Part shown: piece by piece, positions 41,640-50,220 of the stretch
Layout: every line of letters begins with the position of its first letter
How positions within the stretch are numbered: position 1 is the first letter of the stretch
Source of the DNA: Mycobacterium pinniadriaticum
GTDB taxonomy: Bacteria > Actinomycetota > Actinomycetes > Mycobacteriales > Mycobacteriaceae
Direction of reading: 5' to 3'
Assembly (NCBI RefSeq): GCF_026242045.1
Contig: NZ_JAPJDO010000023.1
Location: 1-64,000, forward strand
Length of the DNA stretch: 64,000 bases
Made by a program: the position numbers and the translations under genes
Notes under the pieces: model-generated
Told to the model about the DNA's origin: nothing
The model's database searches: none
Seen by the model: only the letters and a program-made list of their open reading frames with translations

Positions 41640-42359
41640 TCAGCCCTGCCCGAGGGACAGATCCTCAGCCAGCGCAACCGCCGATTCGTCGATGATGGCC
41701 CGCATCGCGCGCTCGGCTGCTACCTCATCTCGCAGTCGCACCGCCCGCGCCACCTCGTCGTGCAATTCGATCGCGGCCGGGTTGGGCCGGGTCGGCATCA
41801 TGCCGTGGTGGGTTCGTCCCGCGAGTACCTCGCCGACCACGTCGTTGAGAGCCCGGAACATCTCGTTGCCACTGGCTTCCAGTAGCGTGCGATGAAAGAT
41901 TTTGTCGGCCAATAGATATGCTTCCAAGTCGCCGGAGCGGCCATGGACCACCATGTCGGATACGGCGGCCGCCATGATCCGGCACTGATGCGGATCGGCG
42001 CGCCGGGCGGCGAGCGCTGCGGCGGCGGGCTCGAACCCTCGGCGCAACTCCGACAACGACATCAACTGCGCCGCACGGTCACCGGCATCCAGCCGCCAGC
42101 GAATCACCCTGGGATCGAACACATTCCATTTGGTGGACGGTTGAATCGTGATGCCCACCCGCCTGCGGGGCGCGACCATCCGCATGGATTCCAGTACTCG
42201 GATGGCTTCTCGGGCCACGGAGCGGGACACGCCGTGCTCGGCACTGACGCCGTCGAGGGTCAGAACCTGGCCGGGCTGGTAACGCCCGGAGACGATGCCC
42301 TCGCCGAGCGCGGTCAACACACTGCTGTGCAACTCGCTCACCACGGACTCTGACGTCAC
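41640..42359 (-). CDS. gntR: GntR family (FCD/FadR subfamily) regulator of gluconate genes
   Basis: A 239-residue repressor. The N-terminal winged helix is LGEGIVSGRYQPGQVLTLDGVSAEHGVSRSVAREAIRVLESMRMV. The all-helical FCD effector domain carries metal-ligand residues of the family (Asp and His in DKIFHRTLLEASGN, and ELHDEVARAV). It is divergent from gntK-gluconate permease, which it probably represses until gluconate or 6-phosphogluconate appears. GTG 42359, with CAGGAT 6 nt upstream hinting at a leaderless mRNA. Confidence 0.88.
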   Translation of the reverse strand: MTSESVVSELHSSVLTALGEGIVSGRYQPGQVLTLDGVSAEHGVSRSVAREAIRVLESMRMVAPRRRVGITIQPSTKWNVFDPRVIRWRLDAGDRAAQLMSLSELRRGFEPAAAALAARRADPHQCRIMAAAVSDMVVHGRSGDLEAYLLADKIFHRTLLEASGNEMFRALNDVVGEVLAGRTHHGMMPTRPNPAAIELHDEVARAVRLRDEVAAERAMRAIIDESAVALAEDLSLGQG

Positions 42360-42455
42360 GGATACATCCTGTCATACCTAACAGCTAGTCCAATAAAACA
42401 GACTCATGTCAAGAACTGCTTGCAAACGTATGATCATTGATGCACTCTGTGTGGC
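42360..42455. promoter_or_regulatory. Divergent gntR / gntK promoter region
   Basis: This 96-nt gap is clearly AT-richer than its surroundings. A consensus-like -10 TATGAT for gntK is at 42429-42434 and overlaps a TGATCA palindrome (42431-42436). CTA/TAG and TGTC-rich partial repeats lie nearer gntR. The exact GntR operator could not be resolved by eye. Confidence 0.5.
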
Positions 42456-42986
42456 ATGGCGCACAGCAGGGTAGTCGCAGGCCTGACTCCACCGATCGTC
42501 GTCATGGGGGTGTCCGGTTCGGGGAAGTCGACGGTCGGCGCAGCGCTGGCCCAGCGGCTGCGGGTGCCCTTCGCCGACGCTGATGACTTCCACCCGCCGG
42601 CCAATATCGCCAAGATGACCGCCGGACACGCATTGGACGACGACGACCGGCATCCGTGGCTGGAGGCCATCGGCGAGTGGCTCGCCGCGCACTCCGACGG
42701 CGGCGTGATGAGCTGTTCAGCGCTCAAACGCAAATACCGCGATCAACTCCGGCGACACTGCGCCGACGTCACGTTCCTGCATCTGAGCGGGACCGAGGAG
42801 GTCATCGCGCGCAGGCAGGCCAGCCGCCCCGGTCACTTCATGCCGGCCTCGTTGCTGGCCTCGCAGTTCAACACCCTCGAACCGCTCGACGTCGACGAGC
42901 ACGGAATCAGCATCGACGTCGACCAGAACATCGATTCGATCATCGACAGCTACCTGACCCGCACCGAAGGAGAACCACGCCGATGA
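42456..42986 (+). CDS. gntK: Gluconokinase
   Basis: A 176-residue P-loop kinase that phosphorylates gluconate to 6-phosphogluconate for the pentose phosphate pathway. The Walker A is MGVSGSGKST (residues ~17-26). FADADDFHPPANIAKM is the family substrate-binding signature, followed by SCSALKRKYRDQLR and ASRPGHFMPASLLASQFNTLEPL. Full length for the family. The last codon overlaps the permease start (ATGA), giving a coupled gntK-permease operon divergent from gntR. Confidence 0.95.
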   Translation: MAHSRVVAGLTPPIVVMGVSGSGKSTVGAALAQRLRVPFADADDFHPPANIAKMTAGHALDDDDRHPWLEAIGEWLAAHSDGGVMSCSALKRKYRDQLRRHCADVTFLHLSGTEEVIARRQASRPGHFMPASLLASQFNTLEPLDVDEHGISIDVDQNIDSIIDSYLTRTEGEPRR

Positions 42987-44419
42987 ACCTCAACGCGACG
43001 CTTCTGGCCGAAGCGCCCAAGTTGCCGACGCCGGTGGCCCCCGGCTGGCAGCTGATCCTGGCGTTCCTGGCCGGTATCGCGGTGATCGTCGTGCTCATCA
43101 CGGTGCTGCACCTGCACCCGTTCCTGTCGCTGATCTTCGGCGCGCTGACCGTCGGCATCGTCGCCGGCGAGAACCTCGAGAAGGTCCTGAAGTCGTTCTC
43201 GGACGGCTTCGGTTCCACCGCAGCCGGCGTCGGCATCCTGATCGCGCTCGGTGCGATGTTCGCCAAACTGCTGGCCGACTCCGGCGGCGCCGACGAAATC
43301 GTCGACACCATCATCGGACATGCCTCCCCGCGAGCCCTGCCGTGGGCGATGGCCCTGGTGGGCGCGATCATCGGCCTGCCGATGTTCTTCGAGATCGGGC
43401 TGGTCCTGCTGATGCCGGTCATCTATCTGGTTGCCCGGCGCTCCCGGCTTTCGCTGATCACCGTCGGAATCCCGGCGCTGGCCGGGCTTTCCGCGATGCA
43501 CGGTTTCGTTCCCCCACACCCCGGTCCGCTGACCGCGATCTCCTTGTTGAACGCCGACCTGGGCCTGACTCTGGCTCTCGGTGTGGTGGTGGCGATCCCG
43601 ACGATCATCGTGGCCGGGCCGCTGTTCGGCAGGCTGGCCGGGCGATGGGTCGTCGTGGAGGCGCCCGATACGTTCGGTTCCGGCGCGGCGGCGCTGCGGG
43701 ACGCTGGACCCGAAGCCGAGGTGATTCCCGACGAGAACCGCGGCACTCGCCGCCCGTCCTTCGGCGTGACGCTGTTCAGCGTGCTGCTGCCCGTCGTCCT
43801 GATGCTGGGCAAGGCGCTCGTCGACATCTTCATCGACGACGAAAACCAGTGGTTCCGAGTGACTTTCGACGTGCTCGGCACGCCGCTGGTCGCACTGCTG
43901 ATCGCAGTCATCGTCGGCATCTTCACCCTCGGCGGCGGCGCCGGAATGTCCCGTCCCGACGTGATGAAGTGCGTGGAATCGGGCTTGCCGCCGGTCGCCG
44001 GCATCATTCTGATCGTCGCCGCGGGTGGCGGCTTCAAACAGGTGCTGGTCGACAGCGGTATCGGCACTCTGCTGGCCGATTGGGCCAAGGACGTGAACAT
44101 TTCGGTGATCCTGCTGGCCTGGGTGCTCGCGGTATTGATCCGGCTGGCGACGGGCTCGGCGACGGTCGCCACCATCACCGCCTCGGCTCTCGTGCTCGGG
44201 TTGGTGGAGGGCCTTGGCAGCAGCCAGGTCTCGCTGGTCGTGCTCGCCGTCGGGGCAGGCTCGCTGTTCTTCTCCCACGTCAACGACGCCGGATTCTGGT
44301 TGGTCAACCAGTATTTCCGGATCAGCGTCGGTCAGACCATCAAAACCTGGTCGCTGATGGAGACAGTCTTGTCGGTGACCGGCCTGGTCGTCGTCCTGCT
44401 GCTCAGTCTGGTGATCTGA
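42983..44419 (+). CDS. Gluconate:H+ symporter (GntP family)
   Basis: A 478-residue integral membrane transporter with ~12-14 predicted helices. GALTVGIVAGENLEKVLKSFSDGFGSTAAGVGILIALGAMF is the GntP signature region, and LIRLATGSATVATITASA and FFSHVNDAGFWLVNQYF are the conserved C-terminal motifs. It imports gluconate for the coupled GntK. ATG 42983 has GAAGGAGAA upstream and overlaps the gntK stop. A hydrophilic loop at ~220-260 separates the two halves. Its stop is 9 nt from the convergent RDD gene, without a visible terminator hairpin. Confidence 0.93.
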   Translation: MNLNATLLAEAPKLPTPVAPGWQLILAFLAGIAVIVVLITVLHLHPFLSLIFGALTVGIVAGENLEKVLKSFSDGFGSTAAGVGILIALGAMFAKLLADSGGADEIVDTIIGHASPRALPWAMALVGAIIGLPMFFEIGLVLLMPVIYLVARRSRLSLITVGIPALAGLSAMHGFVPPHPGPLTAISLLNADLGLTLALGVVVAIPTIIVAGPLFGRLAGRWVVVEAPDTFGSGAAALRDAGPEAEVIPDENRGTRRPSFGVTLFSVLLPVVLMLGKALVDIFIDDENQWFRVTFDVLGTPLVALLIAVIVGIFTLGGGAGMSRPDVMKCVESGLPPVAGIILIVAAGGGFKQVLVDSGIGTLLADWAKDVNISVILLAWVLAVLIRLATGSATVATITASALVLGLVEGLGSSQVSLVVLAVGAGSLFFSHVNDAGFWLVNQYFRISVGQTIKTWSLMETVLSVTGLVVVLLLSLVI

Positions 44420-44428
44420 GGGCGGCGA

Positions 44429-45019
44429 TCAGCCCTTGACCACCTGTGTGCCGCCGGCCAACTCATCGTGCTTGCCCTGCTTGGTCGGACTGTTGCTGAT
44501 AGTCACGGCGATCACGATGTAGGCGATGAAGGCCAGGACACCACCCAGGAACGGAATGATCGTGAGCAGCGTGAACGAATTGCGGATCGCCGACTGTTGC
44601 AACGTCGGCTTGGGCGCCCCTCCGGGGCCGTGGACGCTGAGGCCCAGCAGTTTCTTTGCCGGGGTCCAGCCCTGGGTTATCTCGAACACGACGAAGTAGA
44701 TGAACGTCAGCAAGCCCGAAAACAGGCCTGTGACAAGGATATTACTGGTTGCATCGACACCCAGCGCGAGCAGGAACGCGACGATCGAGACAATGATCCC
44801 GTCGATCAGGCGCGCGGCGAACCGCAGTCCAAGCCCGCCCGGCTGGCCGCCACCCGGTACCGGCGGCGGGTAGCCGCCCTGCCCCGGCTGGCCATACGGA
44901 TTGGGCGGGGGATAGGCGCCGGGCGGTGGCGGGGGAAAGCCCCCGGCCGGGCCCGGCTGCGGCGGGGGGTAGCCCCCGGGCGGACCGTACGCGTTGGGGT
45001 CGTGGTCACCCGTGGTCAT
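44429..45019 (-). CDS. RDD family membrane protein with proline-rich N-terminus
   Basis: A 196-residue protein. Residues 1-60 are Pro/Gly/Tyr-rich (repeated PPP and GGYPPP) and cytoplasmic, and the rest is an RDD domain with three membrane helices. LGLRFAARLIDGIIVSIVAF carries the Arg-Asp signature, and QGWTPAKKLLGLSVHG the conserved loop. RDD proteins are linked to ion transport, but no specific role is known. ATG with GGGAGGAG upstream. A DoxX-family gene lies 88 nt upstream on the same strand. Confidence 0.85.
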   Translation of the reverse strand: MTTGDHDPNAYGPPGGYPPPQPGPAGGFPPPPPGAYPPPNPYGQPGQGGYPPPVPGGGQPGGLGLRFAARLIDGIIVSIVAFLLALGVDATSNILVTGLFSGLLTFIYFVVFEITQGWTPAKKLLGLSVHGPGGAPKPTLQQSAIRNSFTLLTIIPFLGGVLAFIAYIVIAVTISNSPTKQGKHDELAGGTQVVKG

Positions 45020-45106
45020 AATCGCTCCTCCCGCTGACGTTGGTCTGGCCCAATCTACCCTCCGGGCCAGATCCAGCAGGGTTTCGCCGCGGCTCGATCC
45101 GACGGG

Positions 45107-45841
45107 TCAGCGGCCGGCCAGTTTCCCAGCCCGCTTCTTGGCCTTCTTGGCGCGGGTGGCGTCCACCAAGTCGCCACCGTGATCCCTGGCGATGTCGGCG
45201 AATTGGGCGCCGCGCTTGCGCGCCGTCTCCAGTAGTGGAGCCGCCCGCTCACCGGCAACCACCGCTAGCTCTCGGCCCCGCTCGGCGCCAAGCTGAAGAC
45301 CATGGCCCACCTTCGGGCCCACCTTGTCCAGCAGGTCGTTGTCCAACATGGTGTGAGTCGATCCAGGCAGACCGGCCGAGACCGCTTCGCTGACCTTGCG
45401 CGCGGCACGGCGACCACGCCATCCCAGCGACGGCTTGCCCGCAGTGTCGGCCGAGGCGATGATCAGACCGCCGAGCAGGCTCAGATCGGTCAGGAACGCG
45501 CGGCGCTTCTCGGCCTTGAGTTGTTGGTTGGACTCGTCCCAGAACATGTGCGCGCCGAGGTTGGCCGGTATCACCGTTCCCGCCAACGCGGCCGAGGCCA
45601 GGCGGGGCAACCGCCCCGAGGCCAGCAACAGCCCCCCGCCGATCTGCACCGCCGCGGTGATCGTCGCGAACGTCTCGGCATCGCTCGGGACCCCCGAGCC
45701 GACCGGCTCGGGCAGCTTCTGGAGGCCTTCGAGGGCGGGTCGAGCCGCTTCGGCGGCCGGTTTCGGGCTCCGGAAGGCCTCGAATCCCTGGCCGATGAAC
45801 ACCGCTGCCAACATGGGCCGGGCGATTCTGCGAATCAACAT
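45107..45841 (-). CDS. DoxX family membrane protein
   Basis: A 244-residue protein. Residues 1-145 form the DoxX four-helix membrane domain (MLIRRIARPMLAAVFIGQGFEAF, then ITAAVQIGGGLLLASGRLPRLASAALAGTVIPANLGAHMFW). The remaining ~100 residues are a basic, charged tail (KKAKKRAGKLAGR) facing the cytoplasm. DoxX relatives join membrane oxidoreductase complexes that handle thiol or oxidative stress in mycobacteria; no partner is adjacent here. The start lacks a convincing ribosome-binding site. Confidence 0.82.
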   Translation of the reverse strand: MLIRRIARPMLAAVFIGQGFEAFRSPKPAAEAARPALEGLQKLPEPVGSGVPSDAETFATITAAVQIGGGLLLASGRLPRLASAALAGTVIPANLGAHMFWDESNQQLKAEKRRAFLTDLSLLGGLIIASADTAGKPSLGWRGRRAARKVSEAVSAGLPGSTHTMLDNDLLDKVGPKVGHGLQLGAERGRELAVVAGERAAPLLETARKRGAQFADIARDHGGDLVDATRAKKAKKRAGKLAGR

Positions 45842-45884
45842 GGCGGCGGAGTTCCCTGCCCACTATGTGATCAAACCCGAGCGG

Positions 45885-46403
45885 TCACCCGTCGAAGTGC
45901 CGCGTCCATACCGGAAATACCACCCAACCGCTGAGTATCGCCACCACGGCCACGCCACCGGCGACGACGCCGGCCGTCTCGCCGATCACGGCTCCGAACA
46001 CCACGACAGCGACACCCGCCAGCGTGGCACCCAGTAGCAGGAGTCCGCAGAATGCGAACCGGTGCGCTGCCGATACCAACGGCCGAAGCTTGTGCCGGCG
46101 AAACAGCAGCCGATGCATGCCGACCGGGGCGACCAACAGGACCGTGGCCGTCAAGGAACACGCCACCGTGACCAGATATGCGGCGTGCAGCCGGGAGCCG
46201 AGCTCGGCGAATCTGGACTGAAACGGCAGCGTGAGGAGAAATCCGGTGAGCAGTTGAACACCGGTCTGGGTGACCCTGAGCTCCTGCAGCAGACTGGTCC
46301 AATTGCGGTCCAGGCGCTCGACCTGGGTTTCCGACCGGGCCTCGGCGTTCCAGTGCTGATCCAGTTCGGGGTGGTCGACATCCACGTGATGGGCATTCCC
46401 CAC
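45885..46403 (-). CDS. DUF6328 family membrane protein
   Basis: A 172-residue protein with ~45 polar N-terminal residues, then about four membrane helices. NWTSLLQELRVTQTGVQLLTGFLLTLPFQSRF is the DUF6328 signature. FRRHKLRPLVSAAHRFAFCGLLLLGATLAGVAVVVFG forms the next pair. Function unknown. GTG 46403 is 29 nt after the MscS stop, so it may be co-transcribed with the MscS gene. The upstream sequence has no obvious ribosome-binding site, so the start is uncertain by a few codons. Confidence 0.75.
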   Translation of the reverse strand: MGNAHHVDVDHPELDQHWNAEARSETQVERLDRNWTSLLQELRVTQTGVQLLTGFLLTLPFQSRFAELGSRLHAAYLVTVACSLTATVLLVAPVGMHRLLFRRHKLRPLVSAAHRFAFCGLLLLGATLAGVAVVVFGAVIGETAGVVAGGVAVVAILSGWVVFPVWTRHFDG

Positions 46404-46432
46404 TCGGGAATGGGCAAACCCCCGGCGCCGAG

Positions 46433-47677
46433 CTAGTCACCGCGCAGCGAATGCGCCATATCGGGTGAGCCGGCTCGTTCGGCCTGGGCCTCGGGCCCCG
46501 GCCCCTCGAAAGCGCGCCCCCGCTCCTCGGCCTGCGGGCTGCCGGTGAACAGGGTGGAGTCCGCGCGACCCCGTCGAGCGGTGCCGTCGCGGTGCTCCAG
46601 CGCGCCCGACGGCCCGCGGAACTGCTCGACCCGCCAGCGGGGAAGGGCGCCTGGGTTGGTGTCTTGCAGCCACCGGACCATGCCTTCGCGCACAGCGCAT
46701 CTGAGGTCGAACAGCGCGCCGGCGTTGCTGGCGCTGACCAGCATCCGCACCCGCACATGACCGCCCACGGCGTCGGTGACCTGCAATACGCCGACGCGTC
46801 CGTCCCAGAGGTCGCTGGCCGACAAGAGCCGATCCAGTTCCGCGCGCATGCCATCCAGCGGGACGGTGAAGTCCACGTCGAGTTCGGCGGTGCCGAGCAA
46901 CTCGGTCGCCTGTCGCGTCCAGTTCTGGAACGGGGTCGTCGTGAAATAGGTGCAGGGCAGTACCAGACGCCTCTCGTCCCACAGGTGTACGACCACGTAG
47001 GTGAGGGTGATCTCCTCGATCCGCCCCCATTCGTCCTCGAGCACCACTACGTCTCCGACCCGGATCGCGTCGGAGAAGGCGATCTGTATCCCGGCGAACG
47101 CCGCCCCAAGCGAGGTCTGCGCTGCCAGCCCCGCGACCACCGACAGCACGCCGGCGGATGCGAACAATGTTCGACCGAGGTCGACGAATGCGGGGAAGGT
47201 CATCAACGCCGCCGCGGTCCCGATGAGGATGACGACGGCGATCGCGATTCGGCGCAACAGGGTCACTTGCGTGCGGATCTTGCGGCGGTGGCGGTCCGCG
47301 TCGGTCATCTGGGTGTCCCCGCCACCGAACCGGCTGATGACCCGCTGCTCGGCGACCATGACCAGGCTGCTCAGCACCCAGGTCATCGCCGCGATGAGCA
47401 TGATCACCAGGATCTGGTGGACGGGGTTGCGCCAGGGCGCGTCTTCATCGGTGACGCGGTCGAAAGCCGTCAGCGCGGCGATCATCATCAATGCCGCACG
47501 GGCCGGTCGGCGGGTGAGTGTGGCCATGTCGTCGAGCAGGGCGCTTCGCCGGCCCAGGCGGTGCAGCGTCCAGGACAATGCGACTCCGCACAGATATGCC
47601 AGGGCGATCGCCCCGGCGACCCAGGCGGCCATGATGGCGAACGTGGCGGCGGAGTTCAATTCACTGGTTTCAGACAT
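46433..47677 (-). CDS. MscS-type mechanosensitive channel family protein
   Basis: A 414-residue membrane protein. About four membrane helices over residues 10-190 end with the pore-lining TM3 (FASAGVLSVVAGLAAQTSLGAAFAGIQIAFSDAIRVGD), which is Ala/Gly-rich as required for MscS packing. The beta domain (VVVLEDEWGRIEEITLTYVVVHLWDERRLVLPCTYF) and alpha/beta domain follow. The C-terminal ~60 residues are acidic and disordered. It probably releases solutes under osmotic down-shock. The start is ATG 47677; the 141-nt gap upstream holds its promoter but no clear element was picked. Confidence 0.88.
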   Translation of the reverse strand: MSETSELNSAATFAIMAAWVAGAIALAYLCGVALSWTLHRLGRRSALLDDMATLTRRPARAALMMIAALTAFDRVTDEDAPWRNPVHQILVIMLIAAMTWVLSSLVMVAEQRVISRFGGGDTQMTDADRHRRKIRTQVTLLRRIAIAVVILIGTAAALMTFPAFVDLGRTLFASAGVLSVVAGLAAQTSLGAAFAGIQIAFSDAIRVGDVVVLEDEWGRIEEITLTYVVVHLWDERRLVLPCTYFTTTPFQNWTRQATELLGTAELDVDFTVPLDGMRAELDRLLSASDLWDGRVGVLQVTDAVGGHVRVRMLVSASNAGALFDLRCAVREGMVRWLQDTNPGALPRWRVEQFRGPSGALEHRDGTARRGRADSTLFTGSPQAEERGRAFEGPGPEAQAERAGSPDMAHSLRGD

Positions 47678-47818
47678 CAGGCGGTTGCTTCTCCCGAAAT
47701 CGGAACGTCATCGGTGTGGGGCCGACACTGGCCCTGATGAGGCGTACCCGTCCGACCGGCGTTTGAGAGGTGCGCCGAATCATTGAGACAGCTATCACAC
47801 TGTGCGGCGCGGGTGATC

Positions 47819-48391
47819 TCAGGTCAGTAGCATCCGGGCCGAGGCCTCCAGCCTGCTGGCGATCTCCGTATAGGAGGCATAGCCCATCCCGGCGCGCACC
47901 AGCGCACCCGCGTAGAGCTGCTCGAGAGATTCGACCACGTCCGAATCGCATTGCGTGCCAAGCGCAGAGGTCAACCGCTGGTGAATTTCGCGGCCGATGC
48001 GGAATCGGAGGTGCTCGACATCGGGATCCTTGCCCAGTAGGGCCGTCGTGACCGCGCCGGCCAGTTCCGGCTCGTCGGCGACGAGCAGCGCGATGTGGCG
48101 GAGTACACCCACCACGCGGTCGACCGGATCGGGGGAGTCGTCGGGCGGGGCGGGTGTCGAGGCCAGCCGGCGCCAGAAAACCTCGGCGACCAGATGCTCC
48201 TTGGACGAGAAATAGGTGTAGGCCGTCGCCGCGCCGACACCCGCCTCGGCAGCCACCATCCGGATTGTCAGGCCGGAGAAGCCTTCCCGGCTCAGCACGT
48301 CCACCGCGGCGCGACCCAAGCGGTCGACCGTGGCGGCCTGCTTCGCTGTCAACCGGCGTCGCGTCGATTCCCGAGCTACCGGATCAGACAC
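47819..48391 (-). CDS. TetR/AcrR family regulator of the flanking glycosylation/methylation cluster (inferred)
   Basis: A 190-residue TetR-type repressor: AAVDVLSREGFSGLTIRMVAAEAGVGAATAYTYFSSKEHLVAEVF is the HTH. The helical effector domain has no identifiable ligand. GTG 48391 is chosen over an upstream start because it removes 20 residues unlike TetR proteins. The start codon lies within CAGACACATGTCCGGAC (48385-48401), a motif repeated with one mismatch at 52300-52316 between the divergent glycosyltransferase and hydrolase genes. It probably represses itself and that promoter. Confidence 0.85.
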   Translation of the reverse strand: MSDPVARESTRRRLTAKQAATVDRLGRAAVDVLSREGFSGLTIRMVAAEAGVGAATAYTYFSSKEHLVAEVFWRRLASTPAPPDDSPDPVDRVVGVLRHIALLVADEPELAGAVTTALLGKDPDVEHLRFRIGREIHQRLTSALGTQCDSDVVESLEQLYAGALVRAGMGYASYTEIASRLEASARMLLT

Positions 48392-48401
48392 ATGTCCGGA
48401 C
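48385..48401. promoter_or_regulatory. Candidate TetR operator, copy A
   Basis: CAGACACATGTCCGGAC overlaps the tetR GTG and contains GACA/TGTC half-sites. It matches the reverse complement of 52300-52316 at 16 of 17 positions. Confidence 0.55.
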
Positions 48402-48461
48402 GCTACTACAACGTACCTGCACCGACAAGGTGCGCGCTGGCCATAGACCATCCCGGCGGGT

Positions 48462-48467
48462 TAGGTT
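48462..48467 (+). promoter_or_regulatory. -10 element of leaderless methyltransferase transcript
   Basis: TAGGTT is followed by 6 nt and then ATG 48474. Confidence 0.5.
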
Positions 48468-48473
48468 CGGACC

Positions 48474-49154
48474 ATGAGCCGCACTGACACCGCCCTTGCC
48501 GCGCAAACTTCCCGCCTTTTCGAATTGGCCGAGCAAGTGGTGGGCTTCATGCCCGCAGATGAGGGGCGCGCGCTCTACGACGCGGCGATGCGCTATCTGG
48601 ACGGCGGCGTGGCGGTCGAGATCGGGACGTACTGCGGCAAGTCGACCGTCATGCTGGGCGCTGCCGCGGCGGCGACCGGCAGCGTGTTGTACACCATCGA
48701 TCACCACCACGGATCCGAGGAGCACCAGGCGGGCTGGGAATTCCACGACACGACGATGGTCGATCCGGTCAGCGGCAGGTTCGACACGCTGCCGACCTTC
48801 CGCCGGACGCTGGACGCGGCGGGCCTCGACGACACGATCGTCGCGGTGGTGGGTAAGTCGCCGATCGTGGCCCGCGGCTGGCAGACTCCGCTGCAACTGC
48901 TCTTCATCGACGGCGGACACAGCGAGTCCGCCGCACAACAAGACCTCGAAGGATGGGCGAAATGGGTCGCCAGCGGTGGCGCGTTGGTCATCCACGACGT
49001 CTTCCCCGACCCTCGGGACGGAGGTCGACCCCCGTACAACATCTATTGCCGCGCTGTGGAATCCGGCCACTTCACCGAGGTCGGGGCGATGGGTTCGCTG
49101 CGGGTGCTGGAGCGCACCGGCGGCTCGGCGGGCGAGGATCCGGTCAGCGGCTGA
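48474..49154 (+). CDS. Class I SAM-dependent methyltransferase (Methyltransf_24)
   Basis: A 226-residue methyltransferase. VAVEIGTYCGKSTVMLGAAA is the SAM-binding motif I, LYTIDHHHGSEEHQAGW carries the acidic and His residues after strand 2, and LLFIDGGHSESAAQQDLEGW with LVIHDVF complete the Methyltransf_24 pattern. This family includes O-methyltransferases of sugars and macrolides. It is leaderless (6 nt after TAGGTT), divergent from tetR and convergent with the toroid-protein gene (11-nt overlap). It probably methylates a product of the adjacent glycosyltransferase operon; the acceptor is unknown. Confidence 0.85.
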   Translation: MSRTDTALAAQTSRLFELAEQVVGFMPADEGRALYDAAMRYLDGGVAVEIGTYCGKSTVMLGAAAAATGSVLYTIDHHHGSEEHQAGWEFHDTTMVDPVSGRFDTLPTFRRTLDAAGLDDTIVAVVGKSPIVARGWQTPLQLLFIDGGHSESAAQQDLEGWAKWVASGGALVIHDVFPDPRDGGRPPYNIYCRAVESGHFTEVGAMGSLRVLERTGGSAGEDPVSG

Positions 49155-50220
49155 CGCATTCACAGTCGTAGTCGCCCTCCAAGCCGCGGGGCAGGTCGGC
49201 GGCGCGGAAGATGCCGCTGCCTCCGGTCGTCCAGGACAGCGCGTCCGCGGCCAGGATCATCGCGGCCCCGGTCCAGGTGGTTCGCTCGACCGGCCAGCGC
49301 TTGCCGTCGGCGAAGACCAGCCCGGTCCAGTACGAGCCGTCCCGTTCGCGCAGGTGCTGCATCGCGGCGAACTGGGTGAGGGCCCGATCCCGATCACCCA
49401 TTGCATCCAGCGCCATGACCAGTTCGCAGGTTTCAGCTCCGGTCACCCACGGCCGGTCGTCGACGCAACGGATGCCCAGCCCGTCGACCACGAAATCATT
49501 CCAGCGCCGGGCGATTCGGGCGGTAGCGGCCGCACCGCGCAGCGCGCCGCCGAGAATCGGGTAGTACCAGTCCATCGAGTGGTGCGGCTTCTCGGTGAAC
49601 GCGTCCGGGTGGTCGGCGATGGCGTGGCCGAGCCGGCCCAGGGCGACTTCCCATTCCGGCTGCGGGTCGTCGAGGTGGTCGGCGAGGGCAACCGCGCACC
49701 GGATGCTGTGGTACACGCTGGCGCATCCGGTCAGCAGGGCTTCCGGAAGAACTCCGGCCGGGCTTTGCGCCCAGTATATTTCGCCAGTACCGGCTTGTAG
49801 GTCGAGGACAAAATCGACGGCCGCGCGAACAGTGGGCCACATATGCTCGGCGAAGCGCTGATCACCGGTCACCAGGAAGTGATGCCAGACGCCCGCGGCG
49901 ATATAGGCGCAGAAGTTGCTGTCGCTGTTGGCGTCTTCGATCACACCGCGGCGGTACTGGATGGGCCACGATCCGTCGGCACGTTGCTCGCGGCGGCACC
50001 ATTCGTAGGCGGCACGCGCCGGCTCGAGCAGGCCGGCCACGGACAGGGCCATGGCGCACTCGACGTGATCCCACACGTCGGTGTGCCCGGTCTCCGACCA
50101 CGGGATCTCGCCGGATGATTCCTGCACGGCCGCGATGGATTCCGCCGTCTGGCGGCACTGCTGCGGCGTGAGGATGCCGGCGACGCCCGGCACACCCTCG
50201 AGATCAGACGGGTGCGGCAT
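49144..50220 (-). CDS. Prenyltransferase-like alpha/alpha-toroid protein
   Basis: A 358-residue protein resembling six-hairpin toroid enzymes, the fold of terpene cyclases, prenyltransferase beta subunits and some glycosidases. Repeated elements include TDVWDHVECAMALSVAGLLEPARAAYEWCRREQRADGSW, SDSNFCAYIAAGVWHHFLVTGD and a second DGSYWTGLVFADG turn. A catalytic DxDD motif is not evident, so glycan or isoprenoid binding is as likely as cyclisation. ATG 50220 overlaps the methyltransferase end by 17 nt. Last gene of the GT4-methyltransferase-toroid operon. Confidence 0.65.
   Translation of the reverse strand: MPHPSDLEGVPGVAGILTPQQCRQTAESIAAVQESSGEIPWSETGHTDVWDHVECAMALSVAGLLEPARAAYEWCRREQRADGSWPIQYRRGVIEDANSDSNFCAYIAAGVWHHFLVTGDQRFAEHMWPTVRAAVDFVLDLQAGTGEIYWAQSPAGVLPEALLTGCASVYHSIRCAVALADHLDDPQPEWEVALGRLGHAIADHPDAFTEKPHHSMDWYYPILGGALRGAAATARIARRWNDFVVDGLGIRCVDDRPWVTGAETCELVMALDAMGDRDRALTQFAAMQHLRERDGSYWTGLVFADGKRWPVERTTWTGAAMILAADALSWTTGGSGIFRAADLPRGLEGDYDCECVSR

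Noticed and set aside
42431..42436. TGATCA as the GntR operator
   Set aside because: It is only 6 bp and coincides with the gntK -10; it is too short to call as an operator without binding data.
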